Assembly (NCBI RefSeq): GCF_008831285.2
Contig: NC_045150.1
Coordinates: 4,724,001 to 4,788,000 of the forward strand
Source of the DNA: Nymphaea colorata
Taxonomy: Eukaryota > Streptophyta > Magnoliopsida > Nymphaeales > Nymphaeaceae
Direction: 5' to 3'
Length of the DNA stretch: 64,000 nucleotides
Below the pieces are notes generated by a model. That model was not told the DNA's origin and did not search any database. It was given only the letters and a program-made list of their open reading frames with translations. This document shows positions 43,995 through 54,934 of the stretch, one piece after another (the first letter of the stretch is position 1; every line of letters starts with the position of its first letter). The position numbers were made by a program, and so were the translations under genes.

Positions 43995-46900
43995 CTATGC
44001 TTTTGTCTCCTCAGCAGCGTACAGAGCTTTGATTTCTTCAATATCATCATAGCTTCCAAGAAAAATGGGGGAACGTTGATGGATCTTGGTAGGGACCATA
44101 TCGAGTGCCTGTAGAAATAAGTAGCAACTTATCAAGACTACATTAACAAGAGAAGCTAAAGAAGATAAAGAGTTGTGTCACATTCTTCAGATATGAAACA
44201 GATGGGGAAAGGAGGAGGGGACCTATCCCGCTATCCCCTAGCAAGGCTGATCAGGACATCACACAGAAGTAACTCAGGAACCAATTAACTTCCAGTTTTA
44301 GGTTGCTGCTGCATTCAGCGGGTTCCCAAACCCTTAGCTACTGAACAACTGAAGCACCCGAGCTAAAGAAAAGGTACATTTTCTACTCATGGGTATGAAG
44401 CCCGCAAGTATTGAACATTTTGCTTCTTTATGTGACTACATATCCAGGGACTCAGCAAATCCGCTTGTGGGATGTCTGGACTAAATCCAAATGGTGCCAA
44501 AAATAGGCTACCAGCCATGATATTTCTTTTCATTCTGAAAATTTTTGTTAAGAACTGACATCAGATACATTTGATCACCTAATGTCAGTATGACAGTAGT
44601 GATTCTTTGACCAAGGACACCATAAGGCGGCTGACAATCTCAGATCTGGTACATTCCCAATCAGATCTTAAATCAGGCGTTTCGAAAATGAAGCTCTTAA
44701 AATGCGACCTTAAATCTAAGGTCGGATTACAAACTCATTGTTGGAAAAGTTGGATTTTTATACAGCTCCTGCTCCATCAATTGAGGCTACCAGCCTACCC
44801 AACAAGCCCTGAACTATTTCGCATTCAAGTTACCTATAATATGAAAGTGGTGACAGTGATGATAAAATAAAATCTTGTTCATACCCGTTCTTTGCCAGTG
44901 AAAGCTTGGCCTCCAGCTTGTTCCATCAAGAATGACATTGGGAATACTTCGTACAAAACACTGGTCCAAACAGGAAAATCAATACTATGCCAAGAAAAAG
45001 CATTTCTTTACATGTCATTATCAGACTATCTACACAGGCACATAGAAAAGAAAGTGATAACTTCGTTCCCACACAGACAGAGGTCTGCTATATACAGTGC
45101 CATGGCATTTTATGCGGACAGCAGGCCAAAGTGGCATTTAGACTCTTGTTGGAGCTAGTTCCTTATATATTGAAAATACTGTAAAATCTTTAACAAGTTT
45201 TAGAGAAAAAAGAAATTGTTGTATACATACCGCAACTTTCCGTTTGGACTCTTTTTATCTGCAGGATACAAGAAAGAGCCTCCATAAAGCAATGTGCGGT
45301 GAACATCAGCAACCATACTGCAGAAATTATACAATGCGTAAGAGAGAGGGAGAGAGATACTGCACAATTAACAAATGCAGAATATCCTGTCTTATAAACT
45401 ATAAGCCATAATAAGAAAAATTAGAACAACTGGCTGCAGTTGAGAACCCAATAACTAATTTAAATTCTACGCCAGAACTGGTTACATAATAATAGAGTTT
45501 AAGCTCACCTCGAGAAACATGGCGTAGCTGGTGAGGTTAGGGGCTTTTGAAGAAGAGATCTCTAGTTTAATTCTTATGAGTGCTACGCCTCTGCATCTTA
45601 AGTGGTGGAGCATGGCACTTAAATTGAATGGTTTATTCTGTAATGCCTATGCAGCCCAGGACCCTAAAGACAGAAGGAATGTGGTTTTTTTTAATTCAGC
45701 AAGACAAGTTCCTGCATCCTATTTTCCTTTGAAACTTTTGTTTCTTACATCTGATGATGTGTCTAAATTGCCCGTGATGATGTGTCTAAATTGCCCGTTC
45801 AATTTCATTATGAATGAGACAGAAGACACGAACTGTTTCGAGTTCGAAGTATTAAAAAGCAGAATTAACTCTTACCTTCCAATGTATCTCAATGACTTGG
45901 GAGGCGATCCATCCTTAGGGAACTTGCATTTCTCGACATACCTGGGGATACAAATTATCAGCAAAATGGACCCGAGAAGCTGAAAAAATCGTATAGCAGT
46001 TCATGACTTCCTATTGAAAGTACTTGGTAGTTGGGACATCCCAATTCTTTGCATTCCCTTCATTCACTGAATAGATTTTTCCCTTCTTCGGAATCTATGG
46101 CAGCACAATAATGCAACAGTTAATTATAACTAGGAAAGGTAGAAATGCTTCGAAATCTTAGTATTGCGCTTGCATAATTTCGAGAATTATTTGTCACAGA
46201 TGAAGAAAGTAGGAACCAATTACACAAGCAACTCATTGGCCCTTCTTCGGTCATGGAAGGAGACCTTCTAGTTCAAAGAAAAACTTTGCCTATGTAAGAT
46301 AATAAGCTTTTCTCAACTTGCATCATAGATGGACTATTCCACTTTAAAACTGACCAATGGGCAAAAAAGAGTATATATTAATGCACCTTGATATCGGGAT
46401 GGGTAAGTATGAACTCCCCAAGGGAAGGATCAAGCGTGAATCCGTTTACTCCAGCTCCAGTGCTTAATACAAGCTGCATTACTAAATTCGTTAAGTGAAA
46501 CAGAGCTCCTAGAGAAGATAATAAAATAGGAAAAGAATTTCACACAATAAAATAGGCAATAAAGCATGAACCAGGAGTATGGTCACCCTTAACAAGGGCG
46601 GAGGCACATGTGGAAATGTGTAGGCAGTTGCCCCTACAGTCCCACAAAATTTGTAAATTTATATATCGGTGGACACCAACTATTTTATTTATTTATCCAT
46701 TCATGCTCTTCAATTGTTTAGTTATTACTTATTTGGTGCCCCTTGATAAATTTTAAGGGGTCTAATTTCTTTTTTTTTTTTTCACAGGGTAAGATGAATG
46801 TTACATTTTCCTGTTGACTTTTGATGAATTGTCAATCTTGGTAAGCTTCTAGTCTGTACATGTTTGCATATGTGTACGCGTGTGTTTGGTTCCTAATACA

Positions 46901-49900
46901 TAAATAATGTCAAACAAGAACATTATAAATAAAAGGTTATAAAAAAAATTGTGCATTTTTTAAGATAAGACGTAATATGTTTACTTTTCTTGCTGGAAAC
47001 ATTAGCTACAGATAACCTAAGAAACATATATACACATATTCTTTAAATTATGTGAGTTATTTAATGCACAAATCTCTCTCTCTCTCTCTTATATACATAT
47101 ATATATATAAAAGATGGCAAACTTTTTCTCTGATATAATACGGTTAAGTTGTTTTCTTTAGAAAAATCTTGGTAACTTTTAAAAATAAAAAAAATCTTGA
47201 AAATAAAATGAGAAAAATGAAATAATGGAAAATGAAAGACACGTTTTTTTCGTTTCTTCTAGGATTTTTTTTTTTTGGTTTTGTAGAAGCACCAGTCATT
47301 TTACAGTTTTATACTGGTCACTTACTTTTGAAGTATAAAATGAACCGTTTATGAAATTATATAGATATATATAACACGATATGGAGCACTTTGCTGGCTA
47401 AAATATGCAACTTTCTCTACTTCGTCCTCTGAAAGAAGACAAATTATTACCGTGCAAGAGCTGCCGTACATACAGTAACCGGCAGCCACCATATTCTTTC
47501 CTGGCAGCAGCACATCCGATAAACTGGGCTCCGCCGAATCTTTCACCGCATAAATCCCAAAAATCTGAAAGGAAATGACGCAAGAAGAAGCACCATCAGT
47601 CCAACTGCCTCAAACTCTCACAGCCACCGCATCCAATGTGAATTTTTTTCCACATTTAAGTCGCAACCAAATAGAAAGTAATGAGTTGCATTAAGTTGTC
47701 GCATTAATATACATATCGAGCAAAGTCTTAGGAATGTTATGGTAAAGAGAAATACTGTTCCAATTGAAACGCCACAATCAATGTTGGAAGAGCCATCCAA
47801 TGGATCAAAAACAACACAATACCTGCACTATTTGCAACAGTTTGACAGTTAACCAGATTAGTATACTAATTAGATAACTGCAATCCAAGCAAAAGTATGC
47901 AATGGACAGAAACAGACTTTCCCCTTTTTGATGGCTCAACGAAGATTGCCTCTTCATCCTCCTCGGAGACGAGAATACACTGAAAAGGAAACAGAAAGCT
48001 CTCAATTCTTTAATACTGTTTTATCCCTAATAAATCAACTAAAAGGCCAAGGGCAATGTTTTTCGTACAAAACATGCCATTAAGCTGCATCTAAGAGCTT
48101 ACCGTTCGCCCACTGCTTATCAAAGCCTTGACAAACACTTCATTGGACAGCACGTCCAACTTCTTTTGTTCTTCACCCTGCACGGTAGATAAAGGCAATC
48201 ATCTAAAACCCTACAACAAACGGACTTTTCTCTAGAGAAGGAAACTGGCACATGCTGGAAGACTGGAACCAATGTCCTCAGAATTGTGGCTCGAGATGAA
48301 ATGTAAATCTTTGAATCAGTTTGCCGTTTTTATTAGGTATAGTACTTATAAAAACTGGCAATTATATAATTGACGATAACTGCTAATAAGAAGACGTTTA
48401 GATTCAGTAGTCATAAATAATTACTTTCTTAATTTCTTCCATATGCAGAACATTTTTTTTCCAGATTTTTTCTTTATTATTAATTTCTAAAAGCAGCTTT
48501 TAAAATGGACACGATATTCGAACATAGTTAGCAAGCCGCAGGCGTGAAATACTACCCAATAAAAGCTAAGAGAATCCGGGCAGTACTCTTGCATGCGAAG
48601 TTAAACAGCTAAAGGAAGAGAAATTCTTGTTAAAATTATAATTTATAGACCTGCAATGAGAACATTATTATGAAAAATTAAAGACCAAATGAATTTGGGA
48701 ATTACCTGTACGTTGGTTTCTCCCGCTAGACCAATTAGCTTTGCAAGACCAGCCTGTTCAAGAAATGGCAATGTCACATGCACAGACACAGAGAGGGGAA
48801 GGGATTAAGGGGGGGCGGGGGAGAGAGAGAGATACATATAGTGTCAAAAAAAAGAAGAAGAAAAAGCAGAACATTAGCTAGAATCTACCGGACTCTATAG
48901 AATGTCTATAAAAAGTCGACAACTATTCGGCCGTCCATTTTATTGCACGTCTTGAGTCTCGTTCATCCATAAAGCACAAAGTACGCTGTTTTCATTAATT
49001 CAGCCTTATCAATAGATTGTGCATGTTCAAGAATGTAAGATTCCAGAAAAGATCATGAGTTTTAGATACATAGATCAGATAATATAAGAATTTAGGAAAG
49101 CAACGATCGTTGCTTTGTCACATCATAAAATTTGATTTGGACATTGTTACACACACACACACACACACATATATATAACATAAATTTGTATCATGTTTCA
49201 AAAGTTCGGTATATTTGTTCCACTCGCAGGAGATGTATTATGGAGACGGGAGGGCTGCGACGGACCATGGGCCCCCATGAGCTTTTGAAAAATAGAAATG
49301 ACGTGTTATAAAGTTGGGAAAAAAAAATAAAGTTTTATTTTAGTCCTGGTCAAAACTTAGAGAAATATATTTTAAAAATTTTCTTCTTCTTTTTCTACTA
49401 ACCATCCAACGTTTGATTTAAATCAAAGGCTTAAATCATTAATAATGTGTCTAGCACGGATGAATCATGGGTTTTTTCGTGCGTGTGTACAAATACTAAA
49501 ACACAATTTTTCGAAAACATTCTAACCTCCAAAAAATGTTCCTCTTCGTTAATTGCGGACAACAATGAAAGGCATCAATATGGAAATTTTCGAAAAAATT
49601 TCACAAACCTGAGTCGTACATACGTAAAATTATTCATACTTCACAAACGCACGTGCCCTGGCATGCTGCGCAGCGGGCAAAGAAGATCGCCAACGATAAA
49701 AGAACGTTCATACCAAGCTTCAGTGTTGGGAGTCACGTGCGGGGCGAGGTTGGCCCGTTCAGACTTGTTAATTTGTCGGTAAAGTGGGTGCAGTTAGGTG
49801 CTGAACCCAGTCAAACTGCGAGCTGCTGCTGGGTTCATTGGGCCGCCCCGGTCATCATCCCTTTATACTTCTTCTGAAGGTGGTTGTCATTGAGAAATAC

Positions 49901-50540
49901 ATGGACGTTCCCGTCTATTTAGTGGGAACACAGTAAAGCCTAATCCGAGAAGAAAGCAGATTTCGTGACTTCAGAAGAAAAAGGAAAGCATATTAGAAAC
50001 AGAATTTGTAAGCACGTCCCTGATCAAATTGGCCAATTTGCTTAAAGGGGATTCGGCCTAGTTGGTCGGATCAGATCTTTTTTTTTTGGCCCGCTGCCTT
50101 TTTACGTGTAATTTCAAGCACGCTTCATATTTTAAAATTTTTTAGCACATCTCACTGTTGCTGGCCAAAAGGAAGCTCGAAGTTATATCATACGTGTTGG
50201 AATACATGAAAAATAAGAATGTCCAATATTATCTTTTAAGTAAGAAAGCCTTACAATCTTTTTAAGTCAGAAAGCCTTTGTCGGGAAAAGAAAGTATTAT
50301 TGTTGATTTCATCTTCGTGACTCACGAGTCACGTCTCAACTTGAATTGGAGGAGTGGTAAAGGGATGTCCTTATTTGACAAGTGAGATTTTTGTGTTATG
50401 CTGTCAAAAGTGAGATGCTGCCAACATGGGAAACGGTGTTCCTATGGGTTTAACTCGAGGGATAGTTAGGTAATTTTACAAAGATATTTTTTATTTATTC
50501 TCTTTTACTCTTGTAGGAGGCTTTTCCATTTAAATAGCAC

Positions 50541-50604
<64 letters not shown>

Positions 50605-51805
50605 TATCATTTCTAGTCCATGACACACCGTCCTCTTTTATGGGCTGTCTGTACTATATATAACCTGCTACATTAAAAATAAGAGAAGCTTGGCTTCAAG
50701 AGTTATAGCAAAGCTGATTAGGAGCTTGCCACGAGACCAGTCGCCAGTTTGATTACCATGGCTGATTACCATGGGCACTCTTGAGTAGTGGGACACAATA
50801 TCTAAGTTAAAAGAGTATATATACCATTGCCATCGCTGATGTCTGATGCAACTTACAATCCTAGAGGTGGGGAGAATTTCGGGAGAGGAGGAGGGCATTT
50901 GAACCTCTTTCAAACAGTGGATTGTTATTCTCTTGTGCATAAAAAAAAAGTGAAGCATTTTCTAAAGCTTTGGTCAAAAGGGAGACTCTCAAATAGAAAT
51001 TCCCTTTTCTTAATGCTTTTATCACCATCCACGAAATCAAGCTACTACGCTTAAGATGTCAATACATCCAACTTAAAGTTAATATACGATTGAAGTGCTT
51101 TTAGAGAAAATGACAGAAAAAAAATAAAACATCTAACCAGATTCAGATATAAAAATGACATCTGGTCGGATTTAGCTTCAGAATATAAGTATTTGACTGG
51201 ATCCAGTTTTGAATAAATATTTTATATCCTATATCCCATGTCAAAAGCATGTTTTTAAAATATTGTAATGTAGTTCGAAATGGATTTTAATCGGATTCCA
51301 ATTATGAATTCAAAATTCAGGTTCCAATTCGGTATATAGATTTTCAAGTTTTCTTTGAATCGAACCCAATTATGTAAACATCCGAAAAAATAGATACGAT
51401 TAAGAATGCCTGGTCGAATTCGATCCATCAACACTTTTTTCTGAAAGGGACGACACACACACCATCAGTTTCATCACGTACTACCAAGGTGGTTAGTGCC
51501 CTCATTGAAGCTCTATCGCTTCATTGAATCATAGCAAAATGGGCGATATCATCCAACATCTTATGGAAAGCTAACTGAAGCTAATTGAAGAGTCCCCCCA
51601 AAAAAAAAAAAGACAAGCAAGATTTGTATAGATCTGTCTCAGGGCGAGGAGCTTACACGAACCGAGTTGAGTAATTCTTGACTACCACCTTTCGAGTTAA
51701 GAAATTACCGAGCTCTGCCGGCGTGTTGCTTTTCTTTCTTTCACAACGGCCGTGTTAAGGGTATTTTGGAAATCAAAAAGACTGTTAGATATATTATTGT
51801 TTTGA

Positions 51806-51836
<31 letters not shown>

Positions 51837-54800
51837 ATAAAGGTTAGGTTCCATTATCAATCTCTACGTTAATAATACTAAAAACAAAATAGTCTACTTG
51901 TGCGTTACGCCATAATATGGATGGCCGTGGGCCCGTGAGAAAGCTTCCAGACCGCCCGTCCCTGCTAAGTTGCTAACACCAGGCCCGGCGGGCCTGTCAT
52001 CAGGAGGGTGGTCTTTTATGCAAGAGGGCCATGTATGTAACCTGCTCTTGAATTATAGACGCAAGAGTGCAAGACATTTCATAGTAATTCTATCACAATA
52101 ACCGCAATTTTTCGTTTTGGCTGTGAACTAGCGGCCCTGAGTTCAATCACTGCCATACGAAGACAAACTTGTACATATATTTTATTTTTTAATTTAATAA
52201 CAGAACAAAATTAAATTTAAGAAACCAGTCCTTTTAGAATAAATTAAATAAAAGATTCATATAAGGCTGCGTTTCCTTTTACATGTTATTTGTTATATTC
52301 TTGGGTAGAAGAGCGTGAAAACGAGACTTTCTTGTCAAGATGCAGTTTGTACTTTCTTGACAGTCGTCAATGAGGTTTATATTAGAAAAATCAGAAATAT
52401 AGATTCACAATTGCGATTGTTACGAAAAAATGATCAAAGGAAAAGTTTTCCCAAACTAACTTTTGGTACGTCTAATTATGCAACATATCCATATAATGAA
52501 AATTAAATGAAATAAACTCATATTGTAAATCAAACAGCCCATAAGGTTTCTGTGTTAGGCCGTAACACAGATTATTGTGTTCCCACGGCTTAAACCTAAA
52601 GGGTATTTTAGTTATTCTATGGGGACATTTTTCGATTTCTCATTTTTACCGTCATAAAGAAATCTTCCATTTAATTAGCAGGGTTCTTTTGGTCATTTTA
52701 AATTTATAACACATGATATTTTGTTATGAGCCATAACATATAACCTTCTTTAGGTCATAATAATGAGCAGCTTCACTGATAACAAAATCTAACTTGCTTC
52801 CCCGCTTTATGGTTGTCTCATTTAAGTAATACCATAGTTACAAAAACACGTTTAAAAAAAGCACGAAAAAAGAATAAATTAAATTACCGTTTAAAACTAA
52901 AAAAATACACTATTTGAAAAAAATTGTTAAAAACGAAAAAACTCGTTCTAACGAAAAAACGTGTTTTTTTCTTGTTCTTTTCAGTTTTTTCATGTCAAAC
53001 AGTTTTTATTTTTTATTTGTTGCAAATCTACTTATCTTTTGATGTTTGTGATATTAGTTTCTCACTTATTTTTCCTTTATTTTTAATTTTGTTTTTAAAA
53101 AAAAATTTACCATATTTTTTTTGTTCTTTTCCTGTATTACACCCAAGAAAAACTTTGCTCTTTGAAACTCAAAAACATTAATTTGTCACTAATAATCCTC
53201 ACTTTCAAGACTCTCCACTGAAAGGGAAGGAAGAGTGCCCTTTTCTCCCCGAGCTTAAAAGCCACTGATTTCATGGCCAGCTCCTTAGGATTGCATTCGG
53301 ATTTAAACTGCATCAGTGGCGGAGTTGGGATATTTTGATTGAGAAGTCATCAGCCCAAGCCTGATGTACATGCTTCATATAATTTTTAATTCATCATAAT
53401 GTAATTTTGAATTATTTTAATGACAATTTTGTTTTGGCTGGTAGGGGCAATAGTCACACCAGTCCCACCAATAAAACTAAAAAACATAGCACCGGTAAGA
53501 ATTGAACTGGCAACCCATTATCAACGTGGAGAAAAAAACAAAAACGGCTTTCCCATGAAGCAGCCGGAAGCTCAGACGTGGGATGTAGGGTCTGCAAAAT
53601 CTGACTACGGGACCCGGAACCGAAATATCAGTTACGCAAATTGGGTTATAGTTGAGATATTTACATCTCAAACTGAGTTGGAACTTTGAAATACGATAGG
53701 ATGTGGCCAGATTATACGTAAAAACTCAAACCTTACTCCTATGGGTTTGGGTTCGGTTTCTAAATTCTAAGTCCAAATCGGACTAAGAAATATATGATTA
53801 AATCGGATACGGTAAATGGTAGGTCCGACTTCATTAAAAGAGTCAGCATGGGTCCCATGGGAACGTGGTGGTTTTCACAGGAAGAGCTTTCACATGAAAG
53901 GTGCTTCCTCACCTCCACCTCCCTATCGAAAAGAGGCGACACCTAGAGCTTTCCCCGAAAATTCTCAACAACCCTTTTAATCAGTCTTAGTCGGATTTAA
54001 TTTGCTCTTTAGAATCGTTTTCCGAACCCACTGCGTCAGTGGCGCCAACTTCACTGCACCTGCGCCTCGAAATTCCGATGAAAAGCGACGGTTGCGAAAC
54101 TGTCTCCGCATCTGAAACTCTTTCCCTGTCGATTTTCCTTCCCCCTTTCCGTCGTTCTCAGTTGTAGATGTTTTTTAGATATTCATGACGATTGACACGC
54201 GCGCGACTAATGAGAAACAAAAACGACAGTTTTTTGGCCTTTCTAATTTTTCCACAGAATTCGGATAGGTGAAACTTTGCTTTTACGGTGTGGATTAGTG
54301 AGGGAGAGTTTTTTCATCATTTCAGATGGAAGCGTCCGGAAACGGCACCGGGAAGAACCCTAGGACCATCGCCTTTGAAACCGAAAACTCAAGGAGAAAG
54401 AGAACGCAGTTCGGGAGTAGTGATTCGCGTTTCTCTTTTAATCCACACTCTACGAAGAAAAGAGAAGAGAAGAATTGCCAGTTTTGAGAAAAAAGAAGTG
54501 CCGACGAAATCGTCGGTCGGCACGGCCGATGAAGAGCGGAACTTGTTGAAATAGCAATACAGATCGGCCAGCTCGTAGAAAGGGAGAAACCGAACACGAG
54601 GTTCGCGGAAATTCCTCGTAGAAAGTGCTAAAAAGAAGACGAGTCCATCGAAGCGGCGGGAGGAGAAAAAAAAAGAAAGAAAAACGAACGGAAGGAATGT
54701 GTAATTGGAAGGAGAGACGAGGGAGGTCTCACCTTGTTGACGGAGGAGCAGACGAACTTGCAGCCGAGGACGATGTGGTTGAGAAGGATGGTGAAGTCGC

Positions 54801-54891
54801 CTCTGGACTCCGGATGCTTCGACTGCTCGTTCAGCACGAACCTGGTGATCGTCATCAGATCCGTCCGGTGCGCCTCTGCCGCGTGGTCCAT
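43995..54891 (-). CDS. cyFBP: Cytosolic fructose-1,6-bisphosphatase
   Basis: Twelve exons, in transcript order: 54891-54733, 48753-48706, 48177-48103, 47979-47918, 47822-47756, 47564-47451, 46473-46387, 46094-46024, 45941-45876, 45317-45231, 44960-44885, 44108-43995. They give 341 residues, the family length. The enzyme hydrolyses fructose-1,6-bisphosphate to fructose-6-phosphate, a control step of cytosolic sucrose synthesis and gluconeogenesis. It starts [20 protein letters not shown]. Metal and substrate motifs are VSEEDEE (98-104), [11 protein letters not shown] (120-130), [13 protein letters not shown] (about 246-258) and [16 protein letters not shown]. No transit peptide and no inserted regulatory Cys loop of the plastid isoform are present, so it is the cytosolic form. 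In the family this form is inhibited by fructose-2,6-bisphosphate and AMP. All introns are GT-AG. Intron 1 is 6 kb. Confidence 0.96.
44109..44884. other. FBPase last intron
   Basis: A 776-bp intron with GTATGA donor and CTACAG acceptor. One 87-codon open frame on the plus strand has no recognisable content. No transposon ends are seen. Confidence 0.6.
45318..45875. other. FBPase intron 9
   Basis: A 558-bp intron with a GTAAGAG donor. A 150-codon plus-strand frame (45531-45983) runs through it and across the preceding exon, so it is a shadow and not a gene. A GATGATGTGTCTAAATTGCCCG sequence is duplicated in tandem near 45754-45798. Confidence 0.55.
46474..47450. other. FBPase intron 6
   Basis: A 977-bp intron. 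The part 46595-46770, with GGGCGGAGGCACATG and GCCCCTTGATAAATTTTAAGGGG, looks like a small old transposon insertion, and 47080-47110 holds (TC)n(TA)n. The rest is AT-rich. Confidence 0.5.
50543..50601. repeat. (AT)n microsatellite
   Basis: About 59 bp of uninterrupted AT dinucleotides in FBPase intron 1. It is the longest simple repeat in the window and likely polymorphic. Confidence 0.95.
52825..53180. repeat. AT-rich dispersed repeat, copy B (in FBPase intron 1)
   Basis: This is homologous, in reverse complement, to 27060-27430. Shared words include ATACCATAGT near the left edge, CCGTTTTAAA-like sequence, TTTGTTGCAAA, GTTTCTCACTTATTT, and CCAAGAAAAAC near the right edge. No coding and no clear target duplication are seen. 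Confidence 0.65.
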
Positions 54892-54910
54892 TCTGACGAT
54901 GCAGGGAGGG

Positions 54911-54934
54911 AGAGGGAGAGAGAGAGAGAGAGAG
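54911..54934 (-). promoter_or_regulatory. (CT)n tract in the FBPase 5' leader
   Basis: On the minus strand an uninterrupted CT run ends about 20 bases before the FBPase ATG at 54891. CT-rich leaders next to the start codon are common in highly expressed plant genes. The frame is open for some 80 codons upstream of the ATG but contains no in-frame ATG, so the start at 54891 stands. Confidence 0.6.

Larger units (their letters stand above)
48754..54732. other. FBPase intron 1, 6 kb
   Basis: This intron separates the start exon (53 codons) from exon 2. It contains (CA)n at 49149-49168, a long (AT)n at 50543-50601, a GATGTCAA...-edged AT-rich element at about 51052-51440, another (AT)n near 51808-51835, and a GGCTGCGTTT...AAACAGCC element near 52264-52540. 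It also has short palindromes at 52550-52570 and 52722-52738 and the AT-rich dispersed repeat at 52825-53180. Open frames at 49447-49877 and 53420-53689 show nothing recognisable. Confidence 0.55.

Noticed and set aside
45531-45983. 150-codon plus-strand ORF
   Set aside because: It runs antisense through an FBPase intron and across an FBPase exon; no domain is recognisable.
48530-48620. Possible 5S rRNA-like or 5S-derived SINE segment (GCGAAGTTAAAC)
   Set aside because: Only a short core resembles plant 5S rRNA (CGAAGTTAA); the rest does not align and no SINE tail or target duplication is visible.
53420-53689. 89-codon ORF in FBPase intron 1
   Set aside because: It follows a GTGGCGGAG-type transposon-like edge and has no recognisable domain; the opposite strand is equally open.
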